Source: Schoenoplectus triqueter (taxonomy: Eukaryota > Streptophyta > Magnoliopsida > Poales > Cyperaceae). From it: a stretch of 64,000 nt of DNA. The stretch covers positions 1 through 64,000 of the forward strand of contig CAXKVV010000507.1 of NCBI GenBank assembly GCA_964058805.1. Direction: 5' to 3'. Positions within the stretch are counted from its first letter, which is position 1. Each line of letters opens with the position of its first letter. The position numbers and the translations under genes were made by a program. Of the stretch, positions 1 to 10,597 are shown in pieces. Under the pieces are notes generated by a model. The model worked only from the letters and a program-made list of their open reading frames with translations. It ran no database searches and had not been told where the DNA came from.

Positions 1-28
1 TGGAACAAAGAAGAAAGAAAAATAAATA

Positions 29-59
<31 letters not shown>

Positions 60-299
60 TAAATAAAGATGATAATGATAATGATAATGATAATATGCTA
101 ATAATAATAGCAATAATAACAATAATAATAGTACAATAAACTTTTATTATAAAATCTATTTCTAAATCCTATCTAAACCTCTATTTCTGAAATCTATTTC
201 TAAATTCTAAAACCTAAATCTATTTCGAAATTCTAAATCCTAAAATCCTAAAAAATCTAAGAATATGTAGTCTATAACTCTACTATTAGACTCTAACTC
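1..299. repeat. AAT/ATG microsatellite and AT-rich leader
   Basis: The first 130 bases are a run of (AAT)n with an interspersed (GATAAT)n block. A stretch rich in degenerate 'AAATCCTA' and 'TTTCTAAA' motifs follows to about 290. I see no coding potential. It resembles the microsatellite tail of the MITE family found at 1518-1860 and 46698-48175, but no terminal repeat is visible here to prove that. Confidence 0.6.
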
Positions 300-705
300 C
301 TAAATCATGATTCAGGTACATGAATCGCTATCTTCCACGCACTCCTATCCAAAGCAAGCTCTTTGGGTATATTTCATTCCTTTAAATCTCTTTTTATTAC
401 TTTCTCCCATGTCAATCTCGGTCGACCTCTTCCTCTTCTTGTATCTTCAGGATGACTTAAAATACCGCTACGTACTGATACTTCAAGAGGCCTTCATTGG
501 ATATGACCAAACCATCACGGGTTTAATCACCATCCTGTAGAACTTATCTTTTAGTTTGTTTGGGACCTTCTTGTCACAAAAAATACCAGATGTTTGTCTC
601 CATTTTACTCATCCAGCTCTTATTCTATGACTAACATCTTCATCGATCTCTCCTTCACTCTGCAACATCGATCCCAAATACCGAAATGTGCCATTCAAAC
701 CTTGG
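300..705 (-). pseudogene. LINE reverse-transcriptase 3' fragment, decayed
   Basis: Read on the minus strand, this stretch matches the C-terminal part of the plant LINE 'endonuclease-reverse transcriptase' family. From about 693 downward one reads [20 protein letters not shown], then a segment like KWRQTSGIFCDKKVPNKLKD, then FYRMVIKPVMVW. After a deletion comes RGRGRPRLTWEKVIKRDLK, a hallmark of the tail of this family. There is at least one in-frame stop and one internal deletion or frameshift, so it is a dead fragment of about 400 bp. The plus-strand ORF over the same bases is its shadow. Confidence 0.75.
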
Positions 706-1517
706 AGAAAAAATATTAATTAGGCGCACTCGAAATAAAATAACCACATTGTAATTATTCTAATTTGAAATAATTTTATCATGGGTTATACTATTTGTTC
801 ATGAATTTTGGTTTTTATTTATTTCGTAACAATTAGATAAAACAAATACATTATATCACCATGATGTCACCCCTAAAATATACTTCTATTTCTATGATAG
901 CAATTTTGTGCTGGGAAATAAAAAAAAATCTAGGGTTTCTTTTAAAGGGAGGGACAACTGGGTTAATTTGACAATCTTGACAATCTCGATAATGGACTTT
1001 TAAAAATTATAAAAAACTTAAAAATATAAAAATATATAAATATGTTCTTTTGACTTATAGATTTATAGTGTTTTAAATATCATGTAATTTTATTTTCATT
1101 CCATAGACCATCAAAATTATATACAATTACAATGGTTCCAATTTAACGGTTTTTGATGAACTAGCAAAACTAATGCAATTGATGAAATTTGAAACACTAT
1201 CAATCTTAAAAAATATATATCAATAATTTTTAATTTTTTTGTTTTTTATATTTATGTAAAAATCCAGTGTCAAAATGACACATTATCAAGAGATCCCTCA
1301 TCTTTTTTTAATTCACATATATCATTGCTACTGACAGAAACATGATTCAGATAATCAAGCTGATACAGAAGATATTGCTACTTGGATGATTGCATTTTGA
1401 CACCTTACCTGGAATTTAATTTAAATGTTCTTATCCAAAACAAACGCGATTGTACTACGTTGTAGACGTGGCTAAATGCATAATGCTAATATATACAAAA
1501 AAAAGTTTCTTCCATAT
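706..1517. other. AT-rich intergenic stretch, nothing recognised
   Basis: No coding region, RNA gene or clear repeat could be recognised here. The DNA is AT-rich with short homopolymer tracts. Confidence 0.5.
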
Positions 1518-1860
1518 GGTTCGTTTGTCAAATTAAGAAATAGATTTGAAAAAATTATAATTTTGAAATAGTAGAAGAGATGTATTTTTAATTATTCGGA
1601 AGAGTAAAAACATCATTTGCCAATTGTTAATCAGAATAATTAAAATATTAATAATTATGAAACTAACAATGATGATGATGATAATAAAAAACAAATAATG
1701 ATATAAATAATACTAACATTGATTATAATATAATAATAAAATCATAATCATAATAATATAATAACATAAATAATGATTATAATATAATAATATTAATATT
1801 AAATAATAATATAATAATACTAATAGTGACTATAATATAAGAATAATAATCATAATTGAA
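1518..1860. mobile_element. MITE end carrying an (AAT)n microsatellite
   Basis: The stretch starts GGTTCGTTTGTCAAA and runs about 140 bp with motifs such as ATTCGGAAGAGTAAAAA and GCCAATTGTTAATCAGAATA. It then passes into roughly 200 bp of degenerate (AAT)n/(ATAATG)n. The same order of motifs, on the opposite strand, forms the right end of the element at 46698-48175, so this is a second member of that family. The far terminal repeat was not found, so the copy is probably truncated. The superfamily is uncertain (PIF/Harbinger-like or hAT-like ends). Confidence 0.6.
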
Positions 1861-2916
1861 CAATGTAAAACTATACTTCAAGAAGCACAGAATCTCTCTG
1901 TGCTCCTAATTAAAAACGTGTATAATCATCTCTATTTTTTTTATTTATGTGTCTCAATACATTTTTATATCAATAACTCATTGAATATAATTTGTTTCTA
2001 TTTTTAGAATTTATTAAGTACTTATTTTGAATTTTTTAAAATGACTATATCTTAAAAAATATAAAATAATACATATAAATTTTAAAAAAATAGAATTGAT
2101 ATAAAAAAATTATTAGGAGAGAGAAATCAAAATTCAAAGTGTGCGACCCTTTTTCTTTTTCACGCCTCTCACCACCCTAAAAAAGAAACCGGACGATGAA
2201 TTGCGAAAGAAGGATTCGGATATCCCTCTAAGTGTGCATTGAGATATATTTATACAAATTTAAAATGCACATTTAAATATTTTTAGTGATTGTGGGGTCT
2301 TTAAAATTCCAATGGGCGCAAACCACCATTGTTAATTACCATGGCTTTGAACCCGATGAACCTCTAATTAAGAAAGAGAAAATAAATATAATAGTTAAGC
2401 AATTTTAAGTGGTCACCGTGAGTAAGGGTATGGAAGATATGGACTTTTCAAGGTAGTCTACACATTGTGAATTGAATTTTATTTTTATTGATAAAATGAT
2501 TTAGTTTTTTATTTATTTATTTGTTATTTGAACTTATCTTATTTAAATTTATTTAGTCTTGAATGTTGAGAGTTATTTTTATTTTAGATTAAGATTGATT
2601 TAATTCTAAAATTGATTTTTTTTATTTGATAAGAAGTAAAAAGTCTTTTATTTATTGATATCTAAATTTATTTAATTTTGAAGATTGAGAGTTATTATTT
2701 ATTTATTATTATGATATTTATTTTATGTGAATGTTGATTTAGTTTTGAAATTGAATTTATCTTTATTTTAGGTGAATGTTGATTTATTTTAAGTGAATGT
2801 TGATTTAGTCTTTCACTTTTTTTATTTTGGATCGAAATAAATGAATAATGAGATTGGAGCTTATAACAATCCGTTGGAGCATAAAAGGTGAAATTTTATT
2901 GGTGGGTTCTTTTCAA
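1861..2916. other. AT-rich intergenic stretch with one small inverted repeat
   Basis: Mostly TTTATTT-rich sequence without coding features. Near 1884-1906 there is a short inverted repeat (AGCACAGA / TCTGTGCT) that may be the terminus of an unrecognised element. A slightly GC-richer part at 2130-2420 shows no recognisable protein. Confidence 0.4.
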
Positions 2917-3260
2917 TCACTGCAAAATTTCAATTTGGTCCTTTAACAATGTTTTTTTATCAAAATTATTATTAAATATCCTTTTAACAATGGTTCTTTG
3001 TAAGGGACCGTTAATATAGACATGATTTAAAAATAGTTCTTTATAAAGGACCGTTGTTAACACTTTTAGTAATGATTCTTTGTATGAAACCGTTATTAAA
3101 TTGCATCTTTAGCAATGATTTTGTTGTAAAGAATCATTGTTAAAGAATGTTAACAATAAATTTTTTATTAAAACCTTTGCTAAATATTAATGCCAACTTT
3201 TTAATGTTTCAACGTCTAGTTTAGCAATATTTTAGTAATGCCGCTGATATTTTTTATAAA
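2917..3260. mobile_element. CACTA-type subterminal repeat fragment
   Basis: A possible left end, CACTGCAAAATTTC, is followed by several degenerate copies of 'TTTAACAATGGTT ... GACCGTTGTTAA'. This is the same kind of subterminal repeat seen inside the ends of the CACTA elements at 34683-38836 and 18268-21356. No matching right end or target duplication was found, so I call it a relic. Confidence 0.45.
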
Positions 3261-3989
3261 ATTATTAAAAAAAGAAGTTCCATATATTAATAATGTCACT
3301 GTTAGAAAGTTTTATTAACTCATGTAAGACCGTTGCAATTTTGACCTCCATAGAATTTTTTTATCTCCGTCATGTAATAAAAATATTACAATTAATTAAT
3401 CGATACCATACATGAATAGTTTACTATGTCATATTTGAAAGAAAAATAAATAAATATAGGAAATAAATAAAATAAATAAATAGTTTACTCCCTCAGGGGC
3501 GAGTACGCCAGCTTTCAAAACCCGAAATTTTTTTTAAATAATATTATTATAATATATTATTAAATATTTAGGAAAAAAATCGAATTTACACATCTATTAC
3601 CCTCGAACTTGCTAAATCCGCATCTAGACGTTTTTTTCCGAAAAAAAACAAGACACAGGGTTGCCAACCCCGCACCCAGGGCCTAGCCTCGCCCCTGGCA
3701 ACCTCGTGGCTAGGATCTCGAAGCCACGCATCATCGATTTAGAAGCATTGTTGGCAAACCCGTAACTAGCATCTATTTCAACCCAAAACGCCAATTCAAT
3801 CTGCTTTTTATTCGCACAGTTCAAGAACAGCTCAACAACATCCATCAAAGGTATTCTTTTAATTTACAATATTATATAAATTATTTTCATATATTAGAAA
3901 TATAAAAGGTAATGTTAGAAATATAATTAGTTTAATTTATAGTTTTTATATATATTTTTGCAGATTAATGACTTTATTTTTAATTAGTG

Positions 3990-4880
3990 TTTATTTTGGA
4001 GGTGAGATGACAATTACCTCACAAAGTGGTGCAGATTACATATTGGATCTAAGACTTACGCTCTCGAGAAATAAAAATATAACTTTTGAACAGGTAAAAT
4101 ATTAAATATGTCAAGGTTTAGGGTTCGAACAATCTCAATACTTGATTGATATCCAATGTCGGATAAACATTGCACCAATGGGTTATTTTTACTTCTATTT
4201 TATAAGAATATATGACGAGAGTTCTTAAAAAATAACTAGTCAGATGGCTATTTTAAAAATAAAAATTGTTCAGTTGTATGTCAGAATGAATCCTGTACAA
4301 AATAATTGGCACAATGAGGTTATAATGGGTAGCGAATCCGGAGGTAGTAATGCACTGTGTTAACATCTCAACAATCAAACATTGATAACTGTTTAAATAT
4401 AACCAGTCAATAATACCCCCGCTTGTGCTCAGCTTAGAGGATCAAACTATCTTCCAATTCCTACCGAACAAGAAGAAGAAGATGACGACGACGATGATGA
4501 TGATGATTATAATGTAGAGTCGGAGGATAGTGAGAATTTTTCGGAGGATTTAGATGTGGAGTTGGAGGATTTATGAGATTATAGATCATGCGGTTAGTCG
4601 TACGGACCAATACAATCTGTTTATAGGTCGGGGAGAATTTCATCCGGCTAGGAGCATGCATGATATTGTTGGTTGGGCTCCTGCAGATAATTTATATGAA
4701 CCTCATGTATCTTCTAATGGTCCATTAGTCGAGTATCAAATATTTAACTCAAAGGAATACCTTCAATTTGCTATTTCTATGTGGCATATTGAAAAAATCG
4801 AGAATATGTTATAACGGATAGCAGCAAGTAAAAATTAAGAGTGAAGTGTAAGAACTCAGATTGTGAATGAATCTTGGTAT
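3990..4880 (+). pseudogene. MULE transposase (mudrA-like) N-terminal remnant
   Basis: The plus strand preserves the N-terminal region of a MuDR-family transposase. It has an acidic run encoded by GAA/GAC/GAT repeats (4468-4510), then IFNSKEYLQFAISMWHIEK, the start of the DBD_Tnp_Mut (plant MuDR DNA-binding) domain. After a frameshift near 4803 it continues as EYVITDSSK, one stop, and KLRVKCKNSDCE, which is the conserved 'VKCKN..C' part of that domain. The catalytic DDE region and the SWIM zinc finger are missing. The N-terminal 'GGE...' stretch at 3998-4090 is consistent with the same family. It is broken by stops and a frameshift and is certainly inactive. Confidence 0.7.
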
Positions 4881-5384
4881 GCCCAAAAGTGAAGAAATAG
4901 GTTGTCGATTAAGATCGTCATCGCTATCCTCCTCTTCTATCTTGGGACCAAATAAATTCTCATTTGCCATAACTAATTTAAACTCATTCATTAATTTTAC
5001 TAACAATCCACATAATAGAAAAATTATCAATTTCATACAATATAAAAAATTACCAATTTAACAATCCAAATAATAGCAAAATTATCAATTTATACTAACT
5101 AATTATAAAAATTACCAATTTATACTAACAACCTATTTAACAATCCACATAATAGCAAAACTACCAATTTATACTAACAATTTATTTAACAATCCACACA
5201 ATATCAAAATTACCAATTTATACTAATTAATTATAAAAATTATCAATTTATACTACTAACTAATTAGTGAAATTACTTTAATCTTGTGCCTTCTTTGAGA
5301 TCACCTCCTCTCTTTATTTATTTTTTTACGAATTTTAGCAATTTTTGAATATTTTTTGGGCACTCTTCCGTTTGTCTGTGCGGG

Positions 5385-5563
5385 TTCTATTGAGAAGGGT
5401 GAGGGGCGAGTGGACAGAAACGGGGACAGGCTTGGGGGGAGGTGATTGAAGTCTGGACGGGAGAGTGGGAGACGCATGGCTGGGTCCTGGACGCGGGATT
5501 GAGATGGGCATGTCTAGGGGCTTCTGGATGCGGGGTTAGCAGTGTCACGGCTAGGGTGCGGGG
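5385..5563. repeat. GC-rich tandem array inside the MULE
   Basis: This is an island of unusually high GC in this AT-rich window, made of degenerate units such as 'GGGGCTTCTGGATGCGGGG' and 'GGGCTGGGAGCGGGGTTGGC'. It resumes at 6107-6175 on the far side of the nested hAT MITE and has inverted counterparts at 3655-3730 near the left end. It looks like subterminal repeats of the MULE rather than coding sequence. Confidence 0.5.
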
Positions 5564-6106
5564 TAGGGCTGCAAACGAATCGAACACGAATGAACTGACT
5601 TGTGTTTGAGTTTGATTTGAAATCTATTTCGAACTAGTTTGATTTGAAATAGATAGACAGTTTCGAACTCAAACCATTGTTTGAAATTTGATTCGTTAAA
5701 TATTCGAACTGTTTGATTTGATTCGTAAATAGTTTGAAATAGAATTATTAGGTGAACAAATTTCACAATTCATATCAAAATATCATAATCAAATATAAAA
5801 GATGTCAATTTAATATAAATTCATACAAAACTAAAAGTTCATTCAACAAAAATTAATAAATTTTATATGAATTCATACTACTCAAAGTCTCAAACAATCA
5901 AATAATTAATACAAATTCAAACAAAAATAGTTCGCAAACACATTTCGAACGAACTCACCATGGTTTGAGTTTGATTCGATATAATTTCGAATCGAATCAG
6001 TTTGATTTGAAATTAATTTCGAACTAGAATCGAACGAACATTTTTCAAACTTTTTTCGAATCGAACACGAACGAACTACGAACTTCGAATATTTCTTGCA
6101 GCCCTA
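5564..6106. mobile_element. hAT-type MITE with 8-bp target duplication
   Basis: The ends are TAGGGCTGCAAACG and, inverted, CTTGCAGCCCTA. The flanking 8 bp GTGCGGGG is duplicated exactly at 5556-5563 and 6107-6114, the hallmark of hAT insertion. The interior is a 543-bp non-coding sequence with many 'GAATCGAACACGAA' / 'TTTGATTTGAAA' motifs, partly inverted. It interrupts the GC-rich array of the MULE, so it inserted later. Confidence 0.85.
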
Positions 6107-6311
6107 GTGCGGGGTTAGCAAGGTCGTGTCCAGGGGCTGGGAGCGGGGTTGGCAAGGGCGCGGATATAAAATTTTTTTTCCGAAAAAAAGCATCTAGACG
6201 CGGGCTTCGCAAGTCCGGGAGTAGTAGATGTGTAAATTTATTTTTTTTCTTAAATTTTTAATAATATATTATAATAATATTATTTTAAAAAAATTCGGTT
6301 TCAAAACCCTT

Positions 6312-8437
6312 TACAGTACTTCTTCGGCATATGTTAGTGTTACATTCATTTCATTAATCGATCGAGGCGACAGGATTGATGTCATTGGTAACGACTGCTT
6401 TTGTGAGAAATGCCAGTACTATTTCATTGAATGATTGAAGTTGCTTGTTGGTTAGCAATTAATTAATTGCATGAAATTAAATCAACATATATTGTCAACT
6501 CTAATCGCTAGCTGTGGGGTCAACATGTAGAACAGTACAACTTTAATCGCTAGTTGTAAATGGTGCGCTGCAAAAGAGGTATTTTGATGTACTGATTTAT
6601 CTAACTCTTAGACGAGGTCAAATTTTTCGAGGTCAAATTAAAAAAATGCTGATATATTTAGTTTCTCAAGCTATGTTCCTTTTATTTTCATTACTTAAAG
6701 TGCGCGGAAATTTCGCACAAATCTTGTGGGGTCTCTTGTCAGTAATTGTAGAACCATAAATGTATATAGTAGGACATTGAATTGAACTTCAATTATCTAA
6801 TATTTATCCTTCATTCTGAGTTAGTTTCATAATTACATCAAACTGAAAACCAAACAAGAATTACTTCTATATATCAAAATTGTTTTGTTTCTTGAAGGAA
6901 GTTTCATTTGAAAAAAACAAATATTTAATGCGTTGTGAAAAATGCAGCAATGCTGCTAAAAGCAAGGCCGAGCATTTATTGAAAAAGATGTCGACTAATG
7001 AAGTTTCTTTTCTATCGAGTAATCCACTATTGATACAATTTGTTTTTTTGTAATTAAGAGTATACCTACCATCACGTTCTTCCATTAAATGTTGACCGTT
7101 TTTGGTTGGGGCGTGTTGCAAGTTGCACATTTCCACCACGATTAATGGAGATTGGAAATCATATTTCAAAATTAGTTGATATTGAATTAGCAAATAATAT
7201 TTTTTGAATAATTCTAATGTATATAATTTTCAAAAATATTGCTCAAATAAAAAACATTAAAATCATAAATTGTTCTTAGTGACTTACATCAAATGATCTA
7301 TAATTTAATGAAAATTAATTTAAAATTTAGAAAAATTCAATATAAATTGATTGTTCTGATTTTTTTAAAAGATCAAACTAATCCTATCCGACCCATCTGA
7401 TTACAACTTCTAACTGTAGGCCATGCTCTCAATTTTTATATCATGCAGCAACAAGAGTTACGTGACTGTGAATGTGAGCAATACAGCAATAACCTTTTTT
7501 TTTTTACCATCAACCATATATATGCAACGGACCCATGCGTGTAACAATCAGTATCCGGGTCATATATATATATATGCAATAAAAAGTGAAGTCAAAACGT
7601 AATATGTTCACGAGAGTACGTGTGACAAATAAAGTGGGAAACAGGGGACATACTGCATCATTATTCTTAGAAATAAAAAAAAATGGCTATACAGATGTGC
7701 AATTGTACATAGTGCATAGAAGAAAAATAAATACTAGTGTGCAGATTATTAAGTGATATGTTTTTTATAAAAAAATAGTGCTGTCAAACTGATTAATGGG
7801 CAAAATCTCACTTCACCCGAAAAAAACTATCCAATTTGTTTTAATCTGAATTCGATCATATTTGTTTTAAAAAAAATAATTCGACCGAACTTGAATTTGA
7901 TCCGATCTGACTCCATCCGAAAATAAATGACCTACAGTCCAATCCAATCGAAATAAAAAATAAAAAATCAACCATGAAAAATCATATTTCAAAACACTGT
8001 TTTTTTTTCTGATAAGTTTTAAAGAGCTAAAACGGGCTCACGCTTTCTTTGAATTGAAATTCAAACATGCCATCTCGGTATTTCAAATTTCTATATAGTT
8101 GGGACAGCGAATTTTTATTATAATTATTCAAATAATTCTAATTTTAATAATATAAGTGATAAAATTAAAATTTTAAAAATATGAATAGCAACGTATCATT
8201 GTCAGTGGCACTTTGCAAAAATACCTCTGACAATGACGTTTTTTTTTATTTTTCAGTCATTTTTTCTTTAAAAAAAAACTTAAAACGTCAATGTGAGTGA
8301 CATTTTTCTCACTAGCGCCAGGGCCAACTTAGCCACTCTCAGCTAAAAAAACATGAAAGACATGACTCCCAGTGGTTTCTTTGCACAAATGCACCAGTGA
8401 GACTGACGTTTTTATACAACGCTAATGACAGTGACGC
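6312..8437. other. Intergenic stretch, nothing firmly recognised
   Basis: AT-rich DNA with a short (TA)n tract near 7561-7576. A weak TAGTGCTGTCAAA motif at about 7778 resembles the hAT MITE end at 8866, but no partner end was found. A 108-codon ORF on the minus strand (6867-7193) has no recognisable domain and is not called as a gene. Confidence 0.4.
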
Positions 8438-8445
8438 GCTGCATT

Positions 8446-8571
8446 CAGGGGCGGAACCAGAAACAATCGATAGGGGGTGCCCGGTTCAAATAAATAGAAT
8501 ATTCGGGTCAAAAGAAATTTTATTTTTTACCATAACACCTTTATTTTTTACCAATATTGGATCCGCCCCTG
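8446..8571. mobile_element. Short hAT-type MITE
   Basis: A 126-bp element with ends CAGGGGCGGAACCAG and, inverted, GGATCCGCCCCTG. It is flanked by GCTGCATT (8438-8445) and GCTGCCTT (8572-8579), an 8-bp target duplication with one mismatch. It has no coding capacity. The terminal motif is the common plant hAT MITE end 'CAGGGGCGGATCCAG'. Confidence 0.75.
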
Positions 8572-8865
8572 GCTGCCTTTCGTATTTCTTAAAATTTCAT
8601 TTTTATCACTTTTATTATTAAAGGTAGGATTATTTAAATAATTATTATAAAAAAAACTGCACATGGGATGAATATCTCAATGTTATTTATAAAGTCATTT
8701 AATTTCAAGTGATAGCTACAGTACTGAAATTAAATAGTTCTTCTGGACCGCAAGGACGTACCACTTATACAAGAAAGAAAAATTCTGTCTAAATTTGCAG
8801 TACGAACTACACTTCGATTAATACTGTTCAATTTCTTTTACCTAACTAGCTGTCACAGTTGTGCT

Positions 8866-9235
8866 TAGGGCTGTCAAACGGTCGAAACGGTGACGAAACA
8901 GTACCGTTTTGTTAACCGTTTCATTTAATAAATGAAACAGAAAACAGTTTCGTTAACCGTTTCGTTTAATAAACGAAACAGAAAATCGTTTCGTTAACCG
9001 TTTCGTTTATCACGAAATGGAACGAAACACGAAATTTCATGTATTTTACACTGAAATACTCTTAACGAAATGAAAAATACCATTTCGTTAACCGTTTCGG
9101 CCGTTTCGCGAAATAGAAAACAGTTTTGTTAACCGTTTCGTTTAATAAAACGAAATAGAAATTCATTTCATTAACCGTTTCATTATCACGAAACGAAACG
9201 AAACGCGGTCGAAACGGAATTTGTTGACAGCCCTA
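8866..9235. mobile_element. hAT-type MITE with perfect 8-bp target duplication
   Basis: The ends are TAGGGCTGTCAAACGG and, inverted, TTGTTGACAGCCCTA. GTTGTGCT is repeated exactly at 8858-8865 and 9236-9243. The 370-bp interior consists of repeated 'GTTAACCGTTTCGTTTAATAA' modules and their inverted forms. It belongs to the same broad group as the element at 5564-6106 (shared TAGGGCTG end) but has a different interior. Confidence 0.85.
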
Positions 9236-9243
9236 GTTGTGCT

Positions 9244-10482
9244 TGACAATGACAACGTCAGATCTGCATCGTTGAACGTAAAAGTTTGTCTCCATCAGTG
9301 ACAAACTGTCAATATTATTTAAAATTTTATTTTCGTCGACCTTGATTCGTTTATCATTTCAAATAAAGAACTTTTTACTTACGCATATTGAATTTCAGAT
9401 TTTCTAACATGTTATGATGGAATTTCGCCTGCATTTTAGATCTAAATAAAAATATTATTATATTAATACATATTAAAGTCTAGACCAATGATTTTATATA
9501 CTAGATAGTAACCTGTTGAACACACAAAAATATATGGAGATTTAAACTGTTGGTTGAAAGTTCTATATATACTGCACGTGCACTGAACCTTTATGACTAC
9601 CCACATAAAAAGTATGAACATATTCCAATCATCAATTGTTCAATTAATATATTTTCTTGTAAATATAGATATAAATTAAAATTAATGTTGCTATTATTCT
9701 AGAAATAGGCTATATTAATTAGCCTCTATGACAGGAACACTCCAGAAAGAGAGGAATTATGGCGCAAGCTGGAATATTTGTTCTCATCTAAATAAATTGT
9801 TCATATGCAGCTTAAAGTTATCTTGAATCCGCCATCACAAAATTGGATATTTATTTATTTTATATCCACTAATTTAATTTTGTTGAATAAAATTGCAGAG
9901 TTAGGGTGTGTTCAGAAGTAACTTCGTCTGGAAATAGATATGAGTTTTGTATTGATTTTCGCTGTGCGCGTGAGTGAAAAAAAAATTGATCAGTCTGAAT
10001 TTTTTTTTTCAAAATTTCCCAACAAAACCTTGTAAATATGAGAAAAATAATATGACCAAATTCAAAAAGTCACGAGAATCAACCTTATTTTTGTAACAAA
10101 GATAATGTTTTTGTATTAGAGATCGCAGAGTTGAAATTCAAAAAAGAATTTATAAATATTGAAAAGTTGAATTGGTTAACACTCTTTCTTTACGTAAAAA
10201 GCGAAAATGTCCAAAAAATCATAGCGCTTTCCTAACTAACTACATAAAATATTGCATTTAACATTTTTGTTTGCTCAATATTTTTTTCTCCACCATACAT
10301 GCAAATCAATAGAAAGTATGGAAGCCAAGCCTCATATCTGGGAGACACATAGCATTTTTTTTTTAGAAATTTGCTTTTTCCTCCTTTTAATTATATATTC
10401 AATTATACAAAAACAACAAGTATCATGTGATCAAAAGTTCACCGCTGGCTTGGACAGCATCAGAGACCTATATCCATTATCT
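9244..10482. other. Upstream region of KCS copy 1
   Basis: AT-rich sequence 5' of the first KCS gene. A palindromic G-box-like TGCACGTGCA lies near 9573, about 1 kb upstream of the ATG. I see no other gene or complete element here. Confidence 0.4.
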
Positions 10483-10490
10483 TATATAAG
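10483..10490 (+). promoter_or_regulatory. TATA box of KCS copy 1
   Basis: TATATAAG lies 115 bp upstream of the start codon at 10598, which allows a 5' leader of roughly 80 bases. The other two KCS copies have TATA-like motifs at nearly the same distance, which supports the assignment. Confidence 0.6.
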
Positions 10491-10597
10491 CATATAAGAC
10501 CCTTGGTCCTTTCACCCCAATTTCATACAATTAAGTGGGGGGCAAAAACAGCAACAAAAATTTTAGTAAAAATACACAAGTTCTTCAACACCTCAAA

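Larger units (their letters stand above)
3513..6311 (+). mobile_element. Mutator-like element (MULE), decayed, with long inverted ends
   Basis: The two ends are inverted copies of each other. The block from about 3513 to 3660, read as reverse complement, matches 6180-6311, sharing TCTAGACGCGG/TCTAGATGCGG, 'AGATGTGTAAAT', the 'AATAATATATTATAATAATATT' core and a 'TTTTTTCCGAAAAAAA' tract. GC-rich similarity continues inward (3655-3730 against 6107-6175). Long inverted ends around mudrA-like coding remnants are typical of MULEs. A 9-bp target duplication was not identified. The interior contains the transposase remnant, a GC-rich tandem array and a nested hAT MITE. Confidence 0.7.

Noticed and set aside
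6867..7193. 108-codon minus-strand ORF
   Set aside because: No recognisable domain, signal or promoter, and the AT-rich codon content is as expected by chance.
10535..10597. N-terminal extension of KCS copy 1 reading frame from a GTG at 10535
   Set aside because: GTG is not a normal plant start. The ATG at 10598 gives the same length and N-terminus as the other two copies, and the extension lies in the presumed 5' leader.
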